Shown here: one piece after another, positions 16,675 to 26,364 of the stretch | How positions within the stretch are numbered: position 1 is the stretch's first letter | How the letters are laid out: each line of letters starts with the position of its first letter | From: CALNBC01 sp040768925 | GTDB lineage: Bacteria; Bacillota; Clostridia; Christensenellales; CALWSW01 | Length of the DNA: 64,000 nt | Direction: 5' to 3' | Assembly: GCA_040768925.1 (NCBI GenBank) | Contig: JAXGLZ010000001.1 | Span: forward strand, 620,001 to 684,000 | Made by a program: the position numbers and the translations under genes | The notes under the pieces: generated by a model | Told to the model about the DNA's origin: nothing | What the model saw: only the letters and a program-made list of their open reading frames with translations | Databases searched by the model: none

Positions 16675-19533
16675 TTATACCACGATGCGGCATTCGCGGA
16701 TCTTGGTGTTGCCCTTGGTGTTGACGTAAACCCGATAGGCGCCGACCGTATAGGTATCCGCGGCGTTGTTTTGGATCGTAAAAGTATCCGTGTATACCTT
16801 TGCCGTGCCGTCGGAATACAGCTCGGTTACAGCAATGGTCAGTTCGTTTGTGCTGCCGGGAATTTTGTTGACCGAAGCGGATGCCTGCGCGCCCGTTTTC
16901 ACGGCGGCGGGGATCGGCGGTTCGGCCCAGATGACGACGGCGGGGTCCTCGCCCACATTCTGGGTGGTCTCAAAGACCTTTTTCTGGTAGGTCGCCTCAA
17001 AGGGATAGCCGGTGGGCAGCATTTCCATCGTGCTGCCGGTTTTGCCGCTGCCAAAGGTTTTCCAGCCGCCGGCATAGAACTTTGCCGCGGCCTCAAGGGG
17101 CGTTCCGTGGCCGTCCAGCAGGTTGAAGGATACCAAAACGGTTTCAAATCGCACTGCTCCGTCTGCGGCAACGTCCTGGGTTTTTTGCACCCGCGCGCCG
17201 AGGTAGTTCACCTCAAAGGGGTAGGAACCGGGCAGCAGTTCCGCCGGGGTTCCGGTTTTGCCGAGGCTCCTCCAGCCGCCCGCATAGTATGCGGCGTTGG
17301 CGGTGAGCGGTTCATTCGTCGAGCTTGTGAGCGTTACCGTCACGGGAACGGTTTGGAACACGACGACGGGGTCAAGGGAGATATCCTGGGATTTTTGGAT
17401 CGAGGCGCCCTTGTAACCGACGCCGAAGGAATAGGTGCCGGGCATCAGCTCCAGCGCGGCGGGGGTTCTGCCGGGAATGGTTTTCCAGCCGCCGGCGTAA
17501 TACTGGGCCGCGCCATCAAGCGGCTCGCCCGTGGAGCTCAGCAGCTGCACCACTACGCCCACGCTGTTGAAGGTGATGAAGGAACTCTCGGAAAGATCCT
17601 GGGTCTGTTTTGCGGTCGTACCGCCCAAGGTCATGCTGAAGGACAGGGATTTCGCCTTGTTGCCTGCAAGCATGCCGAAGCAGGTGCCGTCCGCCCCCGT
17701 CATGCCAAGGTCGCGCCACGCGCCGTCGTAATATTGGGCTTTGCCGCCTTCAACCGGCTGGCCGCCGCTGCCCAAAAGCCTGGCGTAGGCGATGGTGTAT
17801 TCCAGGGATTGCCCGGCAACAGGGGTGATGGGCTGGGTCTTTTTGGGGAAGCCGCCGCCTTCGAAATAAAACTTGATTTCAACGGGCAAAAGCTCCACGG
17901 GTTCGGTATAGGTGAACCATTTTGTGGTGTAGAAGGTGAGTTTTCCGCTTGCGAAGCGGATCGTGACGCGGCCGGTTTGGAACAGCACCTCGGAAGCGTC
18001 CGCCACGTTGATTTTGCGCTGCTGGCGCGCGCCGTTGTGGATGACTTCGAAGGTGTGTTCCACGGGCAGAAGCTCCATGGCGGCGTTGGTTTCGCCCTCG
18101 CCGTTATCGCCGAAGGGCTGCCATTTGCCGGCGTAGAAGTTGGCCGTGCCGCTTAAGGGCGCGCCTGCGGAATCGAGCAGCTTGAAGGTGAAGGCCCTTG
18201 TGGTGAAGGTGACTTCCGTTGCGCCGGACACCGTGACCTTTTGGTTCTGGAGGGCGCCCTTGTAATTCATCTGGAAGGTATACGCCTGTTCGAGCATTTC
18301 CATAGAGGTGTTTGCCGCGCCTTCGCCGTTATCGCCGAAGCGCAGCCAGCCGCCCGTGGCCGTGCCGTAGTGGCTGACGGCGCCCGAAAGGGCATTGCCC
18401 GTGGAGCTGATGAGCTTCACGCTGACGGGCACGGTTGTAAAGCTGAAAACCGGATTTTCGGACATGCGCTGATTGAGCTGCACCCGGCCGCCTTTATAGT
18501 CGAGGGCCACGGCGGTGGCGCTTTTGCCCCCGGGCAGCGCCAGCACAGCCGTGCCGGTTTCGTCGGTGACGGCGGCGCTGCTCACCCATCCGCCGGCGTA
18601 ATAGGAAACAACGCCCCCCGCAAGGCCTTTGCCTGTGCTGCTCTTCAGCGTTACGAGGGCGAAATTGAGGCTGATCGGGTCTTGACCGATTGTGAGGATG
18701 CGGGTGAACTGCGGCTTCACCGAGCCGCCGAAGAAGAATTTGTATTCGCCCGGGAACATTTCGCCCGGCTGCTTGCCGTCTGAAAGCCTGTAGTAGCTAT
18801 GGTCGCTCCCGAGGTAATCGATGACTCCGGAGTGATTGAACTGCACCCGCGTTGTTTTAAAGACGTGGTCGATGCCATCCCGCGTGATCTCCACGGGGAT
18901 ATAGCCCGAGCGCGTTCCCTTGTAACCGGCCTGTATGCCGTAGGTTCCGGCAAACAGCTCCCGGGCGGCGATGCCGTTTTCGTCGGTTTTGCCGAAGGTG
19001 GGGTAGGAGGAAGACGCGTGGTAGGAAAGGCTGACGTTTGCAAGGGGTTCGCCAAAAGAGTTTTGCACTTTGACGCGCGCCTCAGTGGTGGCGAAGTCCA
19101 CCTGAAGGCCTTCCGCGCCAAGCACAATTCCCGTTTGGACCGCCTTTGTATGCTGGTAACCGGCGGTCACGTTGTATGTGCCGGGTGTTAGGCTGAGCGC
19201 CAGCGTGCCGCCGCTGTCGCTCGTTCCCACGGATATCACGCTGCCGCCATACTAGCCGCCGCTCATGGAAAAGCTGACTCCCGCGAGCGGGTTGCCCTTG
19301 CTGTCTTTGACGGTAATCGTCATCGGCGCGGTATCGGCGGTTGATGCAAGGGCGGAGGGGTCAGCCGGCTGTTCCCCCGCGTCCGGCAGTGCGATGTCCC
19401 CAGCCGGCGCGGGCTCGCTTTGCTCTGGTTCGGGCGCCGCCGTGTTCTCCTCCGCCAGCGCGTAAGAAGGCAGCAAGAGGAGCATGACGCACAGTGTGAG
19501 TACGAGTGAATACAGCCATGATCGTTTTTTCAT
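16675..19533 (-). CDS. Secreted tandem-repeat surface protein (YYAGGW repeats), interrupted by an in-frame TAG
   Basis: Read through, 952 residues. A classical signal peptide (MKKRSWLYSLVLTLCVMLLL, then an ALA cleavage site) starts at 19533 after GGGAGG. A Pro/Glu-rich linker and a short Ig-like segment follow, then TAG at 19252-19254 (after SFSMSGG), then 854 further codons in the same frame. The body has about ten degenerate repeats of about 80-90 residues. Each has a strand VxLLSSTGxPL, a YYAGGW or FYAGGW motif, an ELLPGxYxF turn and a YKGAxxQKxQD strand. No LPXTG or membrane anchor is visible at the C terminus. Probably a cell-surface or matrix beta-sandwich protein; function unknown. The stop would fit a mutated CAG. 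Confidence 0.75.
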
Positions 19534-20195
19534 GAATACGTCCTCCCGATTGATCATTTGGTTATTCCTATGAGTTCCTGCCGAATGGTTGGCCGCATGC
19601 AGCATGCCGCGCGCCAACCATGCTCCAATAAAAAAACCCGGGCCAAAAAGGCCAAGGCCGGTTGCACAATAAGCTCCGCATTTCCCATAAGTGCCCAACG
19701 AAGGGAAATATCTCGTTGCTTCCTTGTAATATATATAAGTTTATATCCTTTTAAGAAAAAGTCAACCGAAACGCCAGCATTCGGCAAATAAACCGTTCGA
19801 CAAAAAAACGCAAAAAGATTTATATGGGCAAATGCGGCAATACCGCGGTTGGCGGCCGAAGGGAATGAGCATGCGGGAAAACGCGCTTGCGCAAGTTGTT
19901 TCAGGGTCCAGAAGTCTAATTTAAGGATTTCTCCACGCGCGCAATCAAGGGTTTTTGATTTGGTTCAGGGCTGCCCTGGTTTTGCCAAACGCTCAAAAAC
20001 CGTTGGGGCCGGCCTTTCCGATAATCCGTAAGGCAGGCATGCAGGGCGGTCCGATTTCCCTCGTTCCCGGCGGGATTTCCCTTAGGGCCGGGGCAGTCCG
20101 TTTCATTTGCCGCCGGCGGCGCGGCCTGCCCTTCGAATCCCCTGAGCGCAGGCCAAAACAAAAGACCCCCGCCGCGCGGAGGCTTTCTGTTTTGG
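19534..20195. other. Intergenic region, no gene recognised
   Basis: AT-rich from 19730 to 19830. On the minus strand there is a TTGACT near 19760-19765, which may be part of the promoter for the repeat protein. No convincing coding frame or RNA was seen. Confidence 0.4.
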
Positions 20196-20269
20196 CGTTC
20201 CCGGCGGGATTCGAACCCACGGCCTTCCGCTTAGGAGGCGGACGCTCTATCCTGCTGAGCTACGGAAAC
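20196..20269 (-). tRNA. tRNA-Arg (anticodon CCT)
   Basis: The minus strand folds as a cloverleaf: acceptor GTTTCCG/CGGGAAC, D arm GCTCAGCAGGATAGAGC, anticodon loop CTCCTAA giving CCT, and T arm GTGGGTTCGAATCCCGC. CCA is not encoded. It reads AGG codons. Confidence 0.93.
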
Positions 20270-20528
20270 ATCTTTCTTTTTGCGGCGTTTTTCAAGCGCC
20301 AAGACAGCATGTGCATTGTACATCAATTCGCGCCCATCGTCAAGAAAAGAAAGGCCGGAAAAGCCGCCGCGCGGTTATCGCAAACGCCTGCCGCGCACAA
20401 TAAAATACAGCGTCGCTTTTTGGCGATTAAACGGATTTTGCAAAAAATGATCCGCTTTTTAGCCGCGCAAAACGGCGGTTAACCCCGAAGCGGACGGAAC
20501 ATAATAGTGGGGGAAAGGAGGTACGAGC

Positions 20529-21296
20529 ATGAAAAAAATCAGAATAGCCGCCGTGTGCATAGCGGCGGTTCTTGTTTGCCTCGCCGCGTGCAAAAGCGGC
20601 GAAACGCCGGAAAAAGGAAGCCCGAAAAGCCCCGGGCCCACCGTAGAATCCGCCCAAAGCGCGCCGCAAAAAACCGAAACCGTGCCCGAGCCGGAAAAAA
20701 CTCCGGAAACTGCGCCCGCTCCTTTGCAGGAGCAGGAACAGCCGCCCCAAACGCCCGAACCCGCCGTCAATCCGGCCACTTCTTTCACCCGCATGAGCTA
20801 CAAAGAGCTGGTGGCGGACGACGGCAGCAGGGAGGAGTTAAAAGAGCTTCCAAAGGACGACGGCTATACGGTCGAGGTCGATTTGACGAACTGCATCGTC
20901 ACGGTTTTTGCAAAAGACGGCAGCACGGCCCTTCAGGCGCTCTGCACCGTGGGGAAGAAAGAAACCCCCACGCCCGCGGGGGAATTCAAAATGGGCAGTC
21001 AAAGGGAAAGGTTCGGCTATTTTAAAAAATACGACTGCTACGCCCAGTACTGGTCCCAGATCGACGGAGAGATCTTTTTTCATTCGGTGCTGTATCACGA
21101 GCCGGACGAAGACACGCTGATCAAGACGACGTACCGAAATCTCGGGAGGGCGACCTCCCACGGCTGCGTCAGGCTGACCGTTCCGGACGCGAAATGGATT
21201 TATGAGAACGTCGGCGTGGGCAGCAAGGTCATCATTCGCGAAAAAGAAAAAGACAAAGCCCTGAAGGACAGCCTGAAGCTTCCCAAAGCGGGATGA
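20529..21296 (+). CDS. L,D-transpeptidase lipoprotein (YkuD domain)
   Basis: A 255-residue lipoprotein. The lipobox CLAAC places the lipidated cysteine at residue 21. A Pro/Glu/Thr-rich linker spans about 25-85. The YkuD catalytic domain (about 110-245) has the signature SHGCVRL near residues 209-215 with the nucleophilic cysteine, plus the upstream conserved HS in FFHSVLYH. It makes or remodels 3-3 peptidoglycan cross-links, or anchors proteins, outside the membrane. The ATG follows GGAAAGGAGG. Monocistronic, facing spoIIE. Confidence 0.92.
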   Translation: MKKIRIAAVCIAAVLVCLAACKSGETPEKGSPKSPGPTVESAQSAPQKTETVPEPEKTPETAPAPLQEQEQPPQTPEPAVNPATSFTRMSYKELVADDGSREELKELPKDDGYTVEVDLTNCIVTVFAKDGSTALQALCTVGKKETPTPAGEFKMGSQRERFGYFKKYDCYAQYWSQIDGEIFFHSVLYHEPDEDTLIKTTYRNLGRATSHGCVRLTVPDAKWIYENVGVGSKVIIREKEKDKALKDSLKLPKAG

Positions 21297-21369
21297 TCGG
21301 GCCGGCCGCGCGCCGGCGTCAAAAACGCAGGCTCTCCGGCCGGGCAAAGGCAGCCGAAAAAGCCCTGAC

Positions 21370-23598
21370 TCAAGGCTCGCAGCCGCCCACCACCCGGGCG
21401 GCGATCACGGTCATATCATCCTTGCATTCCCGCTTTGCGGCGGCTTCCGCAAGGCAGATCGCGGCGCCCGTGGGATCGCCGCAGGCGCAGGTGGAGGCCA
21501 GAGCCGGCAGCTCTGCGCCCAGCGCTTCGTAGATCCCGTCGCTCACGAAGATCAGCCAGTCGCCCTCCTTTAGGGTGAAGGAGTGGCGTTGTGGCGGGGC
21601 TTCGTCCAATATGCCCAGGGGAAGGGAATCCCCCGAAAGCAGGGTGACCCCGCCGGAGCTGATCCAGACCGTGGGCGCGGCGGATTGTTTGGCGCATTCG
21701 CATCTTCCGGTAACAAGGTCCACCAGGCAGCAGTCCAGGGTGGTGAACATATCCCCCTCGGACCGAAGGGCCAAAAGCCGGTTGACCGCGGAAAGCGTGG
21801 ACAGAAGATCCACCCCGGCGCGCAGCAGCTTTTCCAGCAGGGCGATGGCGTCTTCGCTTTCCCGGGCCGCCTTTTTGCCGGTGCCCATCCCGTCCGAAAG
21901 GGCGGCGAGATACCTTCCGTCCGGAAGACCCGTTGCGATGGCCGTATCGCCGGAGACTTCCCCGGCGGATTTTTTTGCGATCCCCGCGTGGATCTCCAGC
22001 GTGCGGGCCTCCTCGTAAACCGCCACGCAGCCGTCTTTGCACCGCCTGCCGGAAATCCGCATCTTCTGGCCGCAGGCCTCGGAAACCGCCCGCTGCATGC
22101 GGCTGTCGCACTGGTTTGTGCAGCGGGTGCAGGAAACGGTCACCGTCAGCCTGCCCCCCGCGCGCTGGGCGACCACGTCCTCCGCGGGGGTGAGCGCGGC
22201 GGAAAGCCGGGCGAGCACGCCGCTTTCCAGCCTGTCGTCAAAGCGCACCTCGGAAACGATCCGCTTTGCCAGCGTGTCCACAACAGAACCGACGCCCACA
22301 AGCTGCTTGCCGGAAAGCAGGGCGCTGCGCTCCGCCCGTTCCTCCGCCGACTGCTCCCGCTTTTTGGATTCGTCCAGCGCGCGCAGGGCGGAACACAGCC
22401 CCTCCAGCCTGGGGCAGCGGCTCAGCCGGAAGGGGGGGTCGCCGTTCATGGCGGAATAAAGCTCTAAATAGAGCCGGGCCTCGTCGCCCCAGCAGCGCCG
22501 CTGCGCCGCGCAGTCCCGGCAGATGGGCTGCAGGGGCCGTATGTCCGCCGCGCTCGCCTCGGGCTTCTTTTTTTGCAGGGGTTTGGCAAAAAGCTCGCCC
22601 ATTTCCGCAAAGGCGGAAGAAAACTCCGTCAGCCTGGTTTTCAAAAGCTCCCGAAGGCGGAACAGGTATTCCTGCCTGCTGCGCTCCCGGCGCAGGGAGG
22701 CGTTGACGAACCGCCCCACCTCGGAAATCACCCGGTTCGGCATCGCGAGAAAAAGCGCGGCGGAAAGCACCGAAGCGGCAAAGGCGGCGGCGTCCGCCCG
22801 GGAATAGACCGTGATGGCCGCGCCGGAAAGCAGGCAGCCCGCCGCGGTGCCCGGCCTGCCCAGTTTTTTCATGCCGCCGGCGATCACGCCCATCGTCCCG
22901 AGGGAAACGAGCACGTCGCTCGTGCCGCCCAGGGCGAGCATAACGCCCAGGGCGATCCCGCAGGCCGCGCCGGCGCCGGCCCCGCCGGTATAGGCCAAAA
23001 GCAGCGTCACGCAGCCCCCGAGCACGGCGGAAAGAGAGATCCCCAGGGGCGCGACGTCCGCAAGGCCCAAAAGGGCGGTGCCGCAGAGGATGCAAAGGGA
23101 GACGACTTCCTCTTCGGAAAGGATTTTTCGTATTTTGAGGGTAAGAACCGTGCGCATTGCGGAAAGATAGACCGAAAAGAGCAAAACCGCGGCCAGGGCG
23201 GAAAGCCCGCCCATCATCGCCGAATAGGGCGAGGAGATCCGCATGGTAACAAGGGCGGCCAGCTCCCCCAGGCCGATGGCGAGGGTCACCTGCCGCTTGA
23301 CGGTCCTGCCCGAATACCGCTTCAGAGCCCAGGCCGCGGCCAGGGTGATTGAAAGGGAAATTGCGCCGTCTGCCGAGACGACGGTGGCAAGGCCGGCAAA
23401 ACAGCCCAAAAGGGCGGAAACCGGCAGCCCCGCGCACCAGGCGGCCGCGGCGGCCGCCGTGGCGAAGGGCGCAAGGGAATCGGGCAGCTTTGCCCTCGCG
23501 ATCAGCAAAAACGCGGCGAAAAGCCCCGCGTTTAAGGCAACCTCCCGCACTGCAGGCATTTTCAGCCCGCGCAGCAGACGCTCGACAGCTTTTTGCAT
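21370..23598 (-). CDS. spoIIE: Stage II sporulation protein E (PP2C serine phosphatase)
   Basis: A 742-residue protein. The N-terminal third holds about ten membrane segments. A central cytoplasmic region has cysteine motifs (CRDCAAQRRCW; CTRCTNQC). The C-terminal PP2C domain carries LSDGMGTGKKA, DLVTGRCE and FVSDGIYEAL. SpoIIE dephosphorylates SpoIIAA to free sigma-F in the forespore and works at the polar septum. Length and order fit the family. Its presence indicates a spore former or recent descendant. The start MQKAVERLLRG at 23598 is the first sensible one; the ribosome site is weak. It is divergent from queT. Confidence 0.94.
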   Translation of the reverse strand: MQKAVERLLRGLKMPAVREVALNAGLFAAFLLIARAKLPDSLAPFATAAAAAAWCAGLPVSALLGCFAGLATVVSADGAISLSITLAAAWALKRYSGRTVKRQVTLAIGLGELAALVTMRISSPYSAMMGGLSALAAVLLFSVYLSAMRTVLTLKIRKILSEEEVVSLCILCGTALLGLADVAPLGISLSAVLGGCVTLLLAYTGGAGAGAACGIALGVMLALGGTSDVLVSLGTMGVIAGGMKKLGRPGTAAGCLLSGAAITVYSRADAAAFAASVLSAALFLAMPNRVISEVGRFVNASLRRERSRQEYLFRLRELLKTRLTEFSSAFAEMGELFAKPLQKKKPEASAADIRPLQPICRDCAAQRRCWGDEARLYLELYSAMNGDPPFRLSRCPRLEGLCSALRALDESKKREQSAEERAERSALLSGKQLVGVGSVVDTLAKRIVSEVRFDDRLESGVLARLSAALTPAEDVVAQRAGGRLTVTVSCTRCTNQCDSRMQRAVSEACGQKMRISGRRCKDGCVAVYEEARTLEIHAGIAKKSAGEVSGDTAIATGLPDGRYLAALSDGMGTGKKAARESEDAIALLEKLLRAGVDLLSTLSAVNRLLALRSEGDMFTTLDCCLVDLVTGRCECAKQSAAPTVWISSGGVTLLSGDSLPLGILDEAPPQRHSFTLKEGDWLIFVSDGIYEALGAELPALASTCACGDPTGAAICLAEAAAKRECKDDMTVIAARVVGGCEP

Positions 23599-23695
23599 TT
23601 GTTCACGCCCTTTTTTGCCCGGATGGACAGGTATTCACCTGCCATTGTATAGCGGTTGTGACGCGAATACCGTCGAGACAGCGGGGGTAATTCGT

Positions 23696-23793
23696 GTTAT
23701 AATGTGATGAATCATGAATCGAGAAAAGAAAGGAGCCCTCGGCCCGGTTCGCGGAATGCGCGCGAAACACGGGCGGTTTTTGCCGTGTTTTTT
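23696..23793 (+). promoter_or_regulatory. queT promoter and attenuator-like leader
   Basis: An extended -10 (TG-T-TATAAT, TATAAT at 23698-23703) starts a long leader. Within it, AAACACGG (23765-23772) pairs with CCGTGTTT (23783-23790), followed by TTT. That is an intrinsic terminator 130 bases before the start codon. A terminator inside the leader of a queuosine-precursor transporter suggests a preQ1-type riboswitch, but I could not match the class I or II consensus. Confidence 0.5.
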
Positions 23794-23922
23794 GCGTTTT
23801 GGACGGCGCCGGCCGCGATGCGGGCGGACTGGCGGTCCGATTGCGGTTTTTTCGGGTAGCGCGGCAAAACGGATCGGACGCGCGGCCCGTGCCGCGTATC
23901 CTGCCGCCGGGATGATGAACGA

Positions 23923-24396
23923 ATGTACATCAAGCGTATGGTACAGGGGGCGCTGATCGCGGCGATCTACGCGGCGCTCACCCTTTTGCTGGCGCCCATC
24001 GGCTACGGCCTAATGCAGATCAGGGTTTCCGAAGCGCTGTGCGTGCTGCCGCTTTTTACCCCCGCGGCGGTGCCGGGGCTGTTTGTCGGGTGTTTGCTGG
24101 CGAATTTGATCGCCGGGCTGGGGATTTACGACGTGGTCATCGGCAGCCTTGCCACCCTTGCGGCGGCCGTGATCACCCTGCTTTTGAAAAAACGCTCCCC
24201 CTGGATCGCGCCGCTGCCCGCGGTGATCGTCAACGCCCTGGCCGTGGGGGCGATGCTGGCCTACCTCGTCGGCGTGGGGGAGAGCTTTGCCGTTTGTGCG
24301 GCGTATGTCGGCGCGGGGGAGCTGATCGCCTGCTACGCGCTGGGGATGCCCCTTTATTTCGCGCTGAAACGGGTGAATCCCGAGGTGTTCGAATAA
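23923..24396 (+). CDS. queT: Queuosine precursor ECF transporter S component QueT
   Basis: A 157-residue membrane protein with about five or six membrane segments and the family marks MQIRVSEALCVLPLF and GLFVGCLLANL. QueT proteins are the substrate-binding subunits of energy-coupling-factor transporters for queuine or preQ1; the shared ATPase module is elsewhere. The start codon has a poor ribosome site (GGGATGATG). The 5' leader contains a terminator, consistent with ligand control. Confidence 0.88.
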   Translation: MYIKRMVQGALIAAIYAALTLLLAPIGYGLMQIRVSEALCVLPLFTPAAVPGLFVGCLLANLIAGLGIYDVVIGSLATLAAAVITLLLKKRSPWIAPLPAVIVNALAVGAMLAYLVGVGESFAVCAAYVGAGELIACYALGMPLYFALKRVNPEVFE

Positions 24397-24432
24397 ACAA
24401 AAAACCGGCCCGTGCTTAAGGCCGTTCAGGGC

Positions 24433-24690
24433 GTCAAAAAAGGCCCGCGGGCCTTTTTCGTCGGAAGGTTTTCCGCTTCGCGCAAGGTCGTCGGCAAAGC
24501 CGACATCATTCCTTGATGAAGTGCCGGAATCTATGATTCCGGCCAGGGAAATTTTGGTCACAAGTGACCGAAATGGCGCCGCAAAACTGACGCCCCAGTT
24601 GTTGGCGCAGCCAACAACTGGGGCGTCAGTTTTGATTGAAGCTCAGGGGCTGCGGCCCCTGAAACCCCTGGATAGGGGTTTTTCGACAGT
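24433..24690 (+). repeat. Mosaic palindromic intergenic repeat, copy R2 (longest)
   Basis: Modules: the AAAAAGGCCCGCGGGCCTTTTT palindrome near 24437-24458 (also a likely queT terminator); CGCTTCGCGCAAGG; GTCGGCAAAGCCGAC; CCGGAATC/GATTCCGG; TTGGTCACAAGTGACC; a perfect 24-base-pair hairpin at 24583-24633 with loop GCA; TTTTGATTGAA; TCAGGGGCTGCGGCCCCTGA; and a final GACAGTCTGA. The long hairpin is inserted exactly where R1 has none and R3 has a short one. Confidence 0.85.
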
Positions 24691-24721
24691 CTGAAAACCG
24701 GCCCGTGGTAAAGGCCGGTTT

Positions 24722-25348
24722 TTAACGCAGGCTCTTTGCGGGCGCGCCGGCGACGGTGGCGCCCTTTTCGATGTTCCTGGTCACCACCGAGCCCGCGCCC
24801 ACCGTTGCGCCGTCCCCCACGCGGATACCGGGCAGAACGGCGGAATTCGCCCCGATGGTGGAAAAATCCCCGGCGGCGGCCCGGCCAAGAAGAACCGCGC
24901 CCGGGCAAATGTGGGAAAAAACGCCCGCGCGGCAGTGATGCTCCACGATCGATGCGGTGTTGACGATGCAGCCCCTGCCGATTCCCGCCAGGGGGCCGAC
25001 GTATGCCCCTGCGAGAACAAAGCACCCGCTGCCCAAAGCGGCAAAAGGGGAAACCACTGCGGCGGGGTGGATCACGGGCAGGGCAAAAAGGCCCAGACCG
25101 AGGGCTTGTTCCAGCAGCGCCCTGCGGAAGGCCCCGTCCCCGCTGGCGGCGCAGACAAAGGAAAATTCGCCCGCAAGCTGCGGCAGCAGCGAAAGGGGTC
25201 CGAGGACGGGGAAGCCCAAGACGCGGCTGTTTGTTGGGGCCGTATCGTCCAAAAAAGCGGCGGATCTGCCCGAGGCGGCGATCGCCCCCGCCGCGGCTGC
25301 CCCCATCCCGCCCGCGCAAAGGATCAGGACGGGGGAGCCCGCCCTCAA
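24722..25348 (-). CDS. NeuD/PglD-family sugar O- or N-acyltransferase
   Basis: A 208-residue protein. The N-terminal Rossmann-like half (VLILCAGGMGAAAAG) binds the nucleotide sugar. The C-terminal left-handed beta helix has hexapeptide repeats (VIHPAAVVSPFAALGSGCFV to VGDGATVGAGSVVTRNI) for acetyl-CoA transfer, including the catalytic His region VEHHCRAG. It probably acetylates an amino- or deoxy-sugar for surface glycans. The start is TTG, overlapping the TGA of rfbB (TTGA), so the two are translationally coupled. Confidence 0.87.
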   Translation of the reverse strand: MRAGSPVLILCAGGMGAAAAGAIAASGRSAAFLDDTAPTNSRVLGFPVLGPLSLLPQLAGEFSFVCAASGDGAFRRALLEQALGLGLFALPVIHPAAVVSPFAALGSGCFVLAGAYVGPLAGIGRGCIVNTASIVEHHCRAGVFSHICPGAVLLGRAAAGDFSTIGANSAVLPGIRVGDGATVGAGSVVTRNIEKGATVAGAPAKSLR

Positions 25349-26268
25349 AGCAGCTCCTTCAGGCCATCCTCGAAGCCGATTCCCGGCTCAAAGCCCAGTT
25401 CGTTCCGGATGCGGGAGCAATCGAGGGCATATCGTTGGTCGTGGCCTTTCCGGTCCGCCACGAAACGCACCGGGTCCCCGGAAAATTGGGTCATTTCGGC
25501 GAGCTTTCGCACCAGCGCGAGGTTCGAAAGCTCCACCCCGCTGCCGATGTTATAAACCCTGCCGGCTTTGCCCCGCTCCGCGACCAGCATCAGCGCCTTG
25601 CAGTGATCGTCCGTGTGGATCCATTCCCGGGTGTTTGTGCCGTCGCCGTAAACGGGAACGGGTTCGTTCGCCTTCAGGCAGCGGAGGATGGTGGGCAGCA
25701 GCTTTTCGCCGTGCTGGCTGGGGCCGTAGTTGTTGCAGCAGCGGGTGATTGAAACGTTCAGGCCGTGGGTTTTACAAAAGGCCAGGGCAAAGTGGTCCCC
25801 CGCTGCCTTGCTGGCGGAATAGGGGCTGTTCGGCATCAGGGGCCGGTCTTCGTCCCAGGACGGGTCGGTTTTGCCAAGGGAGCCGTAGACCTCGTCCGTC
25901 GAAACCTGCACAAAGCGCGAGACGCGCTCGTTGACCGCGGTTTGAAGAAGAACCGCGGTGCCCAGCACGTTCGACCGGGCAAAGGCGCAGCCGTTTTCGA
26001 TGGAACGGTCCACGTGGCTTTCCGCCGCAAGATGGAAGACCAGATCGAACCCGTATTCCCGGAATAAAGAGGAAACCAGCGGCCCGTCGCAGATGTCCCC
26101 CTCGATGAACTCGTGGCGGGGGTGGTTCTGGAATCCGCCCAGGCGCGAAAGATCCGCGGCATAGGTCAGCGCATCCAGATTGACGACGAAATCCCCCGCA
26201 TCGATCAGCATGCGCGCCAGCCGCGCGCCGATGAACCCCGCCCCGCCGGTTACCAGCACGGTTTTCAT
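25345..26268 (-). CDS. rfbB: dTDP-glucose 4,6-dehydratase-like SDR
   Basis: A 307-residue extended SDR. The NAD motif is TGGAGFIG (residues 7-14), followed by FHLAAESHVDRSI and the catalytic YSASK. The STDEVYG segment with its Thr/Asp/Glu is typical of RfbB/RmlB. It makes dTDP-4-keto-6-deoxyglucose for surface polysaccharides. Of two nearby ATGs I chose 26268, which is six bases after GAGGTG. The rest of the rml cluster is not in the window. It overlaps the acyltransferase, pointing to an acylated deoxysugar product. Confidence 0.88.
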   Translation of the reverse strand: MKTVLVTGGAGFIGARLARMLIDAGDFVVNLDALTYAADLSRLGGFQNHPRHEFIEGDICDGPLVSSLFREYGFDLVFHLAAESHVDRSIENGCAFARSNVLGTAVLLQTAVNERVSRFVQVSTDEVYGSLGKTDPSWDEDRPLMPNSPYSASKAAGDHFALAFCKTHGLNVSITRCCNNYGPSQHGEKLLPTILRCLKANEPVPVYGDGTNTREWIHTDDHCKALMLVAERGKAGRVYNIGSGVELSNLALVRKLAEMTQFSGDPVRFVADRKGHDQRYALDCSRIRNELGFEPGIGFEDGLKELL

Positions 26269-26364
26269 AGTCATCACCTCAAAAAAACATATGCCCTTTG
26301 GACAGGCAAAAAGACCGGGCGAAGGATGCGCCCGGTCACGGTTTGAGTTGGTTTGGATTGGGGG

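Noticed and set aside
23704..23922. preQ1 class I or II riboswitch upstream of queT
   Set aside because: The loop and tail consensus of these classes was not found; only the terminator and long leader are supported.
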